Assembly: GCF_003663945.1 (NCBI RefSeq) | Contig: NZ_RCCH01000008.1 | Coordinates: 62,001 to 126,000, forward strand | DNA length: 64,000 nt | Origin: Lacinutrix venerupis | Lineage (GTDB): Bacteria > Bacteroidota > Bacteroidia > Flavobacteriales > Flavobacteriaceae | Reading direction: 5' to 3' | Shown here: positions 1 to 7,464 of the stretch, piece after piece | Layout: each line of letters opens with the position of its first letter | Numbering within the stretch: the stretch's first letter is position 1 | Notes under the pieces: generated by a model | The model's input: the letters and a program-made list of their open reading frames with translations, nothing else | Told to the model about the DNA's origin: nothing | Databases searched by the model: none | Position numbers and translations under genes: made by a program

Positions 1-1013
1 GTTCTAAGGCCTGCCCAACCACCATTTACACCAAATTCTGTTGCATCCATTGCTCCTCCAATTGCAGCGTGTACTAAAAAAGTAGAACCACCATAGGTTT
101 GAGATCTAAGACCATCGAAATTTAAAGTGAATATAAATTCGTTTTGAGCACCGTTAGTATCGTTGTCTGCTAAGAATAATTCATCATAAGCAGTTCCGTT
201 ACCATTAGCGTCATTTGTATTAATACTATAAGTAGAATTTATAACATTGTTAGAATATGTTACACAGTCTGTGTAACGAGATGTTCCTGTCCACACTTCT
301 GCATTTAGGTATAATTTAGATAATAATGCCCAGGCAGCAACCTCGTCTACTCTTCCATATTCGTTTGATCCACTTTGACTTAAGATGTTTTGAATTTCTA
401 ATAATTCAGATTCTACAAAGTTAAATAGTTCTAGTCTTGATGCTTGTTGTGGTAAATCTGTTGATACTTCTGTAACAAGTGGTACATTACCATATAAATC
501 TATTAAATTGTAATAAGCAAAGGCTCTTAAAAATCTTGCTTCGGCAATGAAAGTTTGTACTTCAATTTCTGATAATGCACTAGCATTTTCTATAAACGAG
601 TTACAAAATGAAACTTCTTGTGCAAGTCTATAATACATTGCTTCAGTAAAATCGTTTCCTCCAGACCAATATTGCCCGTGTAAATCTGGTAAACCTGCGT
701 CTCCCCAACCAACAACTGCGTGATCTGTAGTTAATTCATTTAAATTAAAAAGCATTCTAGAGTATTGTGAAAAACCTTCATCGATATCTGCAATATCTGC
801 CTGCCCAGATGGACCTTGTTGACCTGTAAGTGCTAAACTAGCATACAACTTTGCTAATGCTCCTTTAGCTTCAACTGCATTTGCAAAAACGTCTTCTTCC
901 GTAAAACTATCTGGATCGATAGGTGACTGATCTAAATCGTCGTGGCATGCTATTAGACCTAAGGCTAATACCATGAGTGCCATTAAATGTTTAAGTTCTT
1001 TTTTCATTTTCAT
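1..1013 (-). CDS. SusD/RagB-family nutrient-binding lipoprotein (partial, C-terminus off the window)
   Basis: Surface glycan-binding partner of the SusC porin encoded just upstream. The reading frame runs from ATG at 1013 to the left edge with no stop, so about 337 N-terminal residues are visible. It begins MKMKKELKHLMALMVLALG and a lipobox LGLIAC-HD follows, so it is a lipoprotein. The following residues (DLDQSPIDP, then FTEEDVFANAVEAKGALAKLY) and the segment FIAEARFLRAFAYYNLIDLYG are typical SusD TPR-helix sequence. Only five bases separate it from the susC stop, so the two are co-transcribed. Neighbouring GH13, GH31 and GH65 genes point to maltodextrin or starch as ligand; that part is inferred. 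Further minus-strand genes of the locus, such as SusE/F-type proteins, may lie outside the window. Confidence 0.93.
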   Translation of the reverse strand, partial: MKMKKELKHLMALMVLALGLIACHDDLDQSPIDPDSFTEEDVFANAVEAKGALAKLYASLALTGQQGPSGQADIADIDEGFSQYSRMLFNLNELTTDHAVVGWGDAGLPDLHGQYWSGGNDFTEAMYYRLAQEVSFCNSFIENASALSEIEVQTFIAEARFLRAFAYYNLIDLYGNVPLVTEVSTDLPQQASRLELFNFVESELLEIQNILSQSGSNEYGRVDEVAAWALLSKLYLNAEVWTGTSRYTDCVTYSNNVINSTYSINTNDANGNGTAYDELFLADNDTNGAQNEFIFTLNFDGLRSQTYGGSTFLVHAAIGGAMDATEFGVNGGWAGLR

Positions 1014-1018
1014 TTTTT

Positions 1019-3928
1019 TTAAAAGTCAATATTTACACCCATTACAAATGATCTAGGTCTTGGATAAAAGTTATTATCGATTCCTAGATTGATTTCTGGA
1101 TCTAAGCCATCGTAATCTGTTACTGTTAATACATTTTGTAAAGATCCATAGAATCTAAATGTTGTATTTTTTAATTTATCTAAAGTATAACCAATAGTAA
1201 TATTATCTATTTTAAAGAAAGATGCTTCTTGTATAAAATGATCACTTACGGCTGTGTTACCATCTATTACAGTAAAACCTGTATTGTAGTAATCTGTATG
1301 TATGTTAGATAAAATGCTGTTATTAGTTGCATTTGCTAAAACACCTCTATTTGCTTGAACATCGTTATACATATAGTTTCCTAAACTTGCTCTTGATTGT
1401 AAAGAGAAATCCCAATTTTTATAGCTTACATTAGTATTAAAGCCCATTAAAATATCTCCAAATGGGTCTTCTTTAATGTATTTATCATCATCATTAATAA
1501 TGTTATCTCCGTTTCTATCTACAAATACACCTTCTAATGGTGTTCCTGAAGCATCATAAACTTGCTCAAAAACATAAAAACTATTTGCAGATTCACTTTC
1601 TCTGTGTATTTGAACGGTATTACCAACACCTGTAGATATTCCACCTTTAGGTTGGTCAACTGATAATTTAGTAATTTCATTATCGTTAAAGGCTATGTTA
1701 TAGTTTATCGACCATTCAAAATCATCAGTTCTAACAGGTACTACATTTAGATTTAATTCTAAACCTTTGTTTTCCATGTTACCTATATTTTTATCAACTC
1801 TGTTTGCAAAATTAGTAAACGGATCCACCAAAGCATCAGCTATAAGATCATTTGTTTCCTTTATATAAGCGTTGATAGAACCTGATATGCGTCTATCAAG
1901 AAAAGCATAGTCTAACCCTAAGTTAAATGTTTTACCAATTTCCCAACGTAAGTCTTCATTAATTACTTCTGGTCTATAAGTTTGGTAAAATTGACTTCCA
2001 AATTGGTAGTTAGCTGTATCTGTACTTCCTAGGTATCTAGTTAAAAATTGATAGTCTCTTAATCCATTAACATTTCCTACTTCACCATAACCAACACGTA
2101 ATTTTAATTCATTAAAGAATGAATCTTGCATAAAATCTTCGTTATGAATACTCCAGGCAGCAGCTACAGATGGAAAAATTCCCCAACGATCATTTGGATT
2201 TAATTTAGATGAAGCATCTGCTCTTACAGAAGCAGTTATATAGTATTTACTGTCGTAATCGTAATTTGCTCTACTGAAATAAGATAATAAAACATTTTTA
2301 GATTTGTCAATAAATTCAAATTGATTACCATCTTCTTCTGCTTCACTATCATAACTAAAGTTGTCGTATTCAAAAGATTGGTAGGCATAACCACCTGCAA
2401 CTGTTAAATTATGAACATCTTTAAACGTATTTTTATATGTTAAGTAAGCATCAAAAATCTTATTGTCAGAATTTTGAATGTAGCTTGATCTTGATCCGTT
2501 AAAAGTATCATCTGCTGTGGGTATAAATTCTGAAGTAATAGTTCTGCCATGACTATTGGAAGTATCATAACCAACATTTATTGTTGCTGTGAAATTCTCA
2601 AAACCATGTATTTTATAATCAAACTTAGCGTTTCCAACAAGTCTTCTTACTTCTGCAGTGTCATCTTTTAAATCTAATAAGGCTATAGGATTAGTTGGAG
2701 CTAAACTGTTTTGATTACCTGTTCCAGCATCTAACCAAGCAAAATAACCTGCATATTCAGAGCTTGGATCGTAGATTGATTGTGTTGGATCAAAACCTAT
2801 TGCACTTCCTATAGCTCCTCTATCTGCAAAAGTATTTTCGGTATACATTGCTCTTGCATTTAACTCAATATTTAAATGGTCGTCTAATAGGCTAGGAGTT
2901 AAGTTTAAAGAAGCAGTAGTACGTTGTAAATTATCAGTTTTTAATATTCCTTCATGTTCAGAATAACCAATTGAAGCTCTCATAGGTATACCAAAAGCGC
3001 TACCTAATGCACTAAAATTATGATCTTGACCAAATGCTGTTCTATATATTTCGTCTTGCCAGTTTGTATCTGCATTTCCTAATAATGCAATTTCCGATGG
3101 TGATCCTATGTCATTTATTAACGTTCTAAATTGGTTAGAAGATAATACATCAATATCGTCTACAGGACTATAAACTGTAGTTTGAGAACTAATATTAAAT
3201 TTAAAATCGTTATTTTTTCCTTTCTTGGTTGTAATTAAAATTACACCGTTTGCTCCTCTAGACCCATAAATAGCTGTAGAAGATGCGTCTTTTAAAACTA
3301 CAAAGGTTTCAATATCGTTTGGATTAATAAAGTTTAATGGGTTTCTAGATCCGCCAACACCTCCATTATCTAATGGGATTCCATCGACTACAAATAGTGG
3401 TTGAGTAGTTAAAGATAAAGAACCGGCTCCACGAATATTAATGCTTTGCCCATCTCCAGGAGCTCCACTACCAGTTGTTACATTTACACCTGCCACTTTA
3501 CCACTAATAAGAGCTTGAGCAGATACTATAGGTCCTTTGTTAAAATCTTCACTGGTTAACAAATCTGTTGTTCCAGTTAAGTCTTCTTTTTTTACACCTC
3601 CATATCCAATTAAAACGACTTCGTCTAGCTGAGAAGCGTCTTCAGCTAAAGCAACGTTTAAATTAGTTTGGCCAGAATATGTAATTTCTTGAGCGGTATA
3701 GCCTACGTAAGAAAATTCTAAAACATCTCCATTTTTAACAGATATTTCATATTTACCATCAAAATCTGTTGACGTACCACTATTTGTACCTTTAACAATT
3801 ACATTCACTCCAGGTAGAGGAAGTGATGATGATTGTTCTGTAACTGCTCCCGTTATTGTAGTTTGTGCTAATGCGATTGCAGGTAACACACATAAAATGA
3901 ACAGTATACTTTTAAAAATTGTTTTCAT
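1019..3928 (-). CDS. SusC/RagA-family TonB-dependent outer-membrane transporter
   Basis: TonB-dependent importer of oligosaccharides, working as a lidded pair with the SusD lipoprotein downstream. The 969-residue protein has a signal peptide (about 1-21, ending ALA), a carboxypeptidase-regulatory-like domain (about 23-100, ITGAVTEQSS...GVNVIVKGT), a plug domain (about 115-235) with INIRGAGSL, FVVDGIP and IYGSRGANGVILITTK, then a beta-barrel ending in phenylalanine. These are the SusC signatures and the length is normal for the family. It diverges from a LacI regulator and belongs to the alpha-glucan locus that continues to 18.3 kb. A LacI-type palindrome at 4040-4055 lies about 110 bp upstream of the ATG. 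Substrate assignment to maltodextrin rests on context. Confidence 0.96.
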   Translation of the reverse strand: MKTIFKSILFILCVLPAIALAQTTITGAVTEQSSSLPLPGVNVIVKGTNSGTSTDFDGKYEISVKNGDVLEFSYVGYTAQEITYSGQTNLNVALAEDASQLDEVVLIGYGGVKKEDLTGTTDLLTSEDFNKGPIVSAQALISGKVAGVNVTTGSGAPGDGQSINIRGAGSLSLTTQPLFVVDGIPLDNGGVGGSRNPLNFINPNDIETFVVLKDASSTAIYGSRGANGVILITTKKGKNNDFKFNISSQTTVYSPVDDIDVLSSNQFRTLINDIGSPSEIALLGNADTNWQDEIYRTAFGQDHNFSALGSAFGIPMRASIGYSEHEGILKTDNLQRTTASLNLTPSLLDDHLNIELNARAMYTENTFADRGAIGSAIGFDPTQSIYDPSSEYAGYFAWLDAGTGNQNSLAPTNPIALLDLKDDTAEVRRLVGNAKFDYKIHGFENFTATINVGYDTSNSHGRTITSEFIPTADDTFNGSRSSYIQNSDNKIFDAYLTYKNTFKDVHNLTVAGGYAYQSFEYDNFSYDSEAEEDGNQFEFIDKSKNVLLSYFSRANYDYDSKYYITASVRADASSKLNPNDRWGIFPSVAAAWSIHNEDFMQDSFFNELKLRVGYGEVGNVNGLRDYQFLTRYLGSTDTANYQFGSQFYQTYRPEVINEDLRWEIGKTFNLGLDYAFLDRRISGSINAYIKETNDLIADALVDPFTNFANRVDKNIGNMENKGLELNLNVVPVRTDDFEWSINYNIAFNDNEITKLSVDQPKGGISTGVGNTVQIHRESESANSFYVFEQVYDASGTPLEGVFVDRNGDNIINDDDKYIKEDPFGDILMGFNTNVSYKNWDFSLQSRASLGNYMYNDVQANRGVLANATNNSILSNIHTDYYNTGFTVIDGNTAVSDHFIQEASFFKIDNITIGYTLDKLKNTTFRFYGSLQNVLTVTDYDGLDPEINLGIDNNFYPRPRSFVMGVNIDF

Positions 3929-4039
3929 ACAATATTATTAAGTTAGTTATTTTAAATTTTAACTTATATTTTTACTTCTCGAGGTTAAATCTATGTAAAT
4001 ATTATGTTAATATTACGAGAGCCTTATATTTTATGGGCT

Positions 4040-4055
4040 ACGCAAACGTTTTCGT
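4040..4055. promoter_or_regulatory. LacI-family operator candidate
   Basis: The 16-bp sequence ACGCAAACGTTTTCGT is palindromic around the central CG (4047/4048) with seven of eight base pairs matching. A palindrome with a central CG and AAACGTTT core is the usual shape of operators of the LacI/PurR/CcpA class. It sits between susC and a lacI gene, so the encoded regulator is the obvious ligand. Binding is inferred. Confidence 0.6.
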
Positions 4056-4162
4056 GTTGACAACTTTTTTTTTAAGATGATAAATTGGCAAAAAAACAGC
4101 CCTTTTTTCTTTTTTTTGTGTATTTATCCAAACAATTTTAATAAATGAACAATTAATCCTCG

Positions 4163-4170
4163 TATTTTTG
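4163..4170 (+). promoter_or_regulatory. Flavobacterial -7 box for lacI
   Basis: TATTTTTG matches the Bacteroidota consensus TAnnTTTG and ends 28 bases before the lacI ATG. No clear TTG -33 element is visible at the usual spacing. Confidence 0.5.
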
Positions 4171-4198
4171 AGATTATTGAAATGACTTAACTATAATT

Positions 4199-5239
4199 AT
4201 GAAACGAAAAGTAACCTTAAAACAAATAGCAAAGGAATTAGATGTGTCTATTTCTACAGTATCTAAAGCACTTAGAAATAGTGTGGAAATTAGTGAAGAT
4301 ACACGCTTAAAAGTTCAGGCTTTTGCTAAGCTATATAATTATAGACCTAATAATATTGCACTGAGTTTAAAAAATAGAAAGACAAAAACTATTGGAATTA
4401 TTATTCCAGAAATTGTACACCATTTTTTCTCTAAAGTAATTAGTGGTATAGAATCTGTAGCTAATAAAAGAGGTTATAATGTTATTGTAGGATTATCAAA
4501 CGAGTCTTTTGCAAAAGAGGTTATAAATATGGAGATGCTTGCAAATGGAAGTATCGACGGATTTATTTTATCTATAGCTAAAGAAACATTACAGCAACAA
4601 GATTATCATCATTTTACAGAGACTATAAATCAAGGTATGCCTATTGTTATGTTTGATCGTGTTGTTAATGATATAAAATGTGATAAAGTAATAGTTGATG
4701 ATTCTCAAGGTGCAAAACTTGCGGTTAATAAGCTAATTGAAAACGGCTGTAAAAACATAGCAATTGTAACAACCAAGGATTATGTAAGTGTTGGTAAATT
4801 AAGAACACAAGGCTATTTAGAAGCGTTAGAAGATCATAAAATTGATCCAAAAGCTAGTTTAATTTTAAAGGTGCATGACCAATTATTATCTGAAGATCAT
4901 CTCGATTCTTTAGAAATAGAAATTGATAATTTGTTTAAAAATAATAAAAATATTGATGGCGTTTTTGCTGTAAACGAGCTGTATGCAATTACTGCAATGA
5001 AGGTTGCTAGAAAGCTTGGGTTAAAAATTCCTGAAGACTTACAAATTGTTGGTTTTACAGATGGAGTATTGTCTAAACATGCTGTTCCTGCCTTAACTAC
5101 AGTCAGTCAACATGGTAAGAAAATAGGCGAAAAAGCAGCCGAATTATTAATAAATAATTTAGAAAGAGAAGATGAAGAAGACTATGCAGAAACTGTTGTG
5201 ATTGAAACAGAATTAATAGAACGTAAGTCGACAAAATAA
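4199..5239 (+). CDS. LacI-family transcriptional regulator of the alpha-glucan locus
   Basis: 346-residue DNA-binding regulator of standard LacI length. Residues 1-55 form the helix-turn-helix and hinge (VTLKQIAKELDVSISTVSKALRN, then YRPNNIALSLKNRKTKTIGI), and residues 60-345 the periplasmic-binding-protein-like sensor (IIPEIVHHFFSKVISGIE, VMFDRVV, GFTDG). It lies between the divergent susC gene and the transporter/phosphorylase/amylase genes, with a palindromic operator candidate upstream. It probably senses maltose or a related oligosaccharide and controls both arms, as LacI regulators of flavobacterial alpha-glucan loci are thought to do. Whether it represses or activates cannot be read from the sequence. 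Confidence 0.92.
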   Translation: MKRKVTLKQIAKELDVSISTVSKALRNSVEISEDTRLKVQAFAKLYNYRPNNIALSLKNRKTKTIGIIIPEIVHHFFSKVISGIESVANKRGYNVIVGLSNESFAKEVINMEMLANGSIDGFILSIAKETLQQQDYHHFTETINQGMPIVMFDRVVNDIKCDKVIVDDSQGAKLAVNKLIENGCKNIAIVTTKDYVSVGKLRTQGYLEALEDHKIDPKASLILKVHDQLLSEDHLDSLEIEIDNLFKNNKNIDGVFAVNELYAITAMKVARKLGLKIPEDLQIVGFTDGVLSKHAVPALTTVSQHGKKIGEKAAELLINNLEREDEEDYAETVVIETELIERKSTK

Positions 5240-5249
5240 AAAAAAATCT

Positions 5250-5278
5250 TTGCTCAATTAAAATCTTTTATATCTTTA
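5250..5278 (+). promoter_or_regulatory. Promoter of the transporter/phosphorylase operon
   Basis: TTG at 5250-5252 is followed after 18 bases by TATCTTTA (5271-5278), close to the flavobacterial TTG-N17-23-TAnnTTTG pattern. It would start a leader of roughly 85 bases containing the 16-bp word shared with the susC upstream region. Confidence 0.5.
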
Positions 5279-5370
5279 CAGCATTCAAAACATATATTTT
5301 TACTTCTCAGGTAATATAGTTTTGATGAGTAAATGCTTGTCAAAATAGTAATAATTTAAACTTACTATTT

Positions 5371-6744
5371 ATGAAAAAGCGTACCCTTGGTTTTTGGGAA
5401 ATCTGGAACATGAGTTTTGGTTTCTTAGGAATTCAATTTGGTTTTGCACTGCAAGGAGGCTTCATGTCTCGAATATTTCAAACATTAGGAGCAAGTAAAG
5501 ATGAAATCCCATTACTATGGATTGCAGCACCTTTAACAGGTTTGCTAGTTCAACCCATTATTGGTTACATGAGTGATCGTACTTGGAGTAACAAATGGGG
5601 AAGACGACGTCCTTATTTTTTAATAGGAGCTATCTTAAGTTCCTTAGCACTATTTTTTGTGCCTTATTCTCCAGCACTTTGGGTTGCAGCAGGATTTTTA
5701 TGGATATTAGATGCTTCCATTAATGTGTCAATGGAGCCGTTTAGAGCACTTGTCGCAGATAAACTTCCCGAATCTCAACGCTCGTATGGCTTTGTAGTTC
5801 AAACGTTAATTATTGGTATTGGTACTTGGGTAGCAAGTAATTTACCTTGGATGGTATCAAAATTTGGAGTTAGTGACGCTGCAGATTTAGGTGTTATTCC
5901 AGATTCTGTAAAAATTGCATTTGCCATTGGTGCATTCGTGTTTTTGCTAAGTATTCTCTACACTGTGTTTACTACAACAGAATATCCTCCAGAAGACATG
6001 GAAGAGTTCGAACGTGAAAAAGCTAAAAAGAATAACTTCATTCCAGACATTTTAAACAACATTGGTAATATGCCACTAACCATGAAAAAATTAGGAGTCA
6101 TCCAATTCTTTTCTTGGTTTGCATTTTTTACTATGTGGAGTATGGCTAATCCAGCACTAACTGAGCATGTATTTAATACACCAGCTCCAATAGAAAGTGC
6201 TTTTGATATGGCAGATACAGTACAAAAAGCAGCGTTTGATACGCAAAACACAGCGTTCCAAAAATCATCAAATTTAGTAGGTTCTGCAATGGGAATTTAC
6301 GGTTTATCATCTATGGCTTTTGCATTACTATTAGTAGTATACACTTCAAAAAGGCGCATCAACCGTAAGCTAGTGCATATGGGATCTCTAATTTTAGGAG
6401 GTATTGGTTTCCTTGCTATGTATTACGCTTCGCCAGAACAACTAAAATATTGCTTTGTGTTAATAGGTTTTGCTTGGGGAAGTATTTTATCTATGCCTTA
6501 CGCCATGTTATCAAGTTCTGTAGACCCTAAAAAAATGGGAGTTATTATGGGAATTTTCAACATGTTTATAGTAATTCCACAAATTATTGCTGCCTTAGGC
6601 GGAATCAACTTTGTCTCTAGTTTATTAGGAGAAGAAGCCATTAATGCAATGACAGTTGCAGGAATAAGTTTAATAATTGCAGGACTTTGCAACTTATTAA
6701 TCACAAACAAAAACGCAATTACGTATCAAGCTGAAGAAATATAA
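5371..6744 (+). CDS. MFS sugar transporter (maltose/oligosaccharide importer)
   Basis: 457-residue polytopic inner-membrane protein with about twelve hydrophobic helices. It has the MFS loop signature after helix two (GYMSDRTWSNKWGRRRPYF) and resembles the GPH/SLC45-like sugar symporters that sit in flavobacterial alpha-glucan loci. The gene is followed after three bases by beta-phosphoglucomutase and then maltose phosphorylase, so the likely cargo is maltose or a short maltodextrin that is phosphorolysed inside the cell. A cytosolic loop follows the helix near residue 200 (EYPPEDMEEFEREKAKK). The family is clear; the exact cargo and the coupling ion are inferred. Confidence 0.88.
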   Translation: MKKRTLGFWEIWNMSFGFLGIQFGFALQGGFMSRIFQTLGASKDEIPLLWIAAPLTGLLVQPIIGYMSDRTWSNKWGRRRPYFLIGAILSSLALFFVPYSPALWVAAGFLWILDASINVSMEPFRALVADKLPESQRSYGFVVQTLIIGIGTWVASNLPWMVSKFGVSDAADLGVIPDSVKIAFAIGAFVFLLSILYTVFTTTEYPPEDMEEFEREKAKKNNFIPDILNNIGNMPLTMKKLGVIQFFSWFAFFTMWSMANPALTEHVFNTPAPIESAFDMADTVQKAAFDTQNTAFQKSSNLVGSAMGIYGLSSMAFALLLVVYTSKRRINRKLVHMGSLILGGIGFLAMYYASPEQLKYCFVLIGFAWGSILSMPYAMLSSSVDPKKMGVIMGIFNMFIVIPQIIAALGGINFVSSLLGEEAINAMTVAGISLIIAGLCNLLITNKNAITYQAEEI

Positions 6745-6747
6745 ATA

Positions 6748-7404
6748 ATGAATAAAAAAGGATTCATATTCGATTTAGATGGTGTTATTGTAGACACTGC
6801 AAAATATCACTTTTTAGCTTGGCAAAACCTTGCTAAAAGTATAGATATAGATTTTACACACGAGCAAAACGAACAACTTAAAGGTGTTAGCCGAGTAAAA
6901 TCATTAGAAAAAATACTGAATTGGGGAAATAAAACCATTTCAGAAGAACTGTTTACATCATTAATGGGTAAAAAAAATGAAGAGTATCTAAGCTTCATTG
7001 CAAAAATGACTGATGAAGAAATTTTACCAGATGTACCAAGAGTATTAGATTATTTAATAGAAAAGGCACAGCCAATTTCCTTGGGTTCTGCAAGTAAAAA
7101 TGCACGACCAATTTTAGAGAAAGTCAATTTACTTTCCAAATTTGACGCTATTGTTGATGGTAACGATGTTAGTAAAGCAAAACCAGATCCAGAAGTATTT
7201 TTAATTGCAGCACAACATTTAAACATGAAACCAGAAGATTGTATTGTGTTTGAAGATTCTGTAGCTGGTGTTCAAGCTGCAAATACTGCAAATATGATTT
7301 CAATTGGAATTGGTGAAAAAGACGTATTACATGAAGCAGATTACATTTTTTCAGATTTTACTGAAATTGAAAATAGCTTTATAGAAGAATTAATAAATAG
7401 ATAA
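6748..7404 (+). CDS. pgmB: Beta-phosphoglucomutase
   Basis: HAD-superfamily mutase converting beta-glucose-1-phosphate to glucose-6-phosphate. The 218-residue protein shows the nucleophile motif FDLDGVIVDTAKYHFLAW (Asp9 and Asp11), the second motif LGSASKNA, the KPDPEVF lysine motif and the acidic metal motif VFEDSVAGVQAA, all as in beta-PGM. Its start lies three bases after the transporter stop and it precedes the GH65 phosphorylase that produces its substrate, so this is the standard maltose phosphorolysis pair. Length and motifs are complete. The hairpin-containing 60-bp gap to the next gene is described separately. Confidence 0.94.
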   Translation: MNKKGFIFDLDGVIVDTAKYHFLAWQNLAKSIDIDFTHEQNEQLKGVSRVKSLEKILNWGNKTISEELFTSLMGKKNEEYLSFIAKMTDEEILPDVPRVLDYLIEKAQPISLGSASKNARPILEKVNLLSKFDAIVDGNDVSKAKPDPEVFLIAAQHLNMKPEDCIVFEDSVAGVQAANTANMISIGIGEKDVLHEADYIFSDFTEIENSFIEELINR

Positions 7405-7411
7405 AAAATGT

Positions 7412-7447
7412 TGAAAGTCACGCTTATTTTATCCGAAGTGATTTTCA
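7412..7447. repeat. Inverted repeat between pgmB and the GH65 gene
   Basis: TGAAAGTCAC (7412-7421) can pair with GTGATTTTCA (7438-7447) over ten positions with one G-U, leaving a 16-base loop. No T-run follows, so it is not a classical terminator. It may tune expression or mRNA processing within the operon. Confidence 0.4.
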
Positions 7448-7464
7448 TCAAAAAAATATAAAAA

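Larger units (their letters stand above)
3929..4198. promoter_or_regulatory. Divergent intergenic control region susC / lacI
   Basis: 270-bp AT-rich region between the divergent susC and lacI genes. It contains a LacI-type palindrome (4040-4055), a perfect TAnnTTTG box for lacI (4163-4170), and on the minus strand a weaker TAGATTTA box (3993 down to 3986) that could serve susC. A 16-bp word at 3965-3980 (TATATTTTTACTTCTC) recurs at 5293-5308 upstream of the transporter gene of the same locus. Confidence 0.6.
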
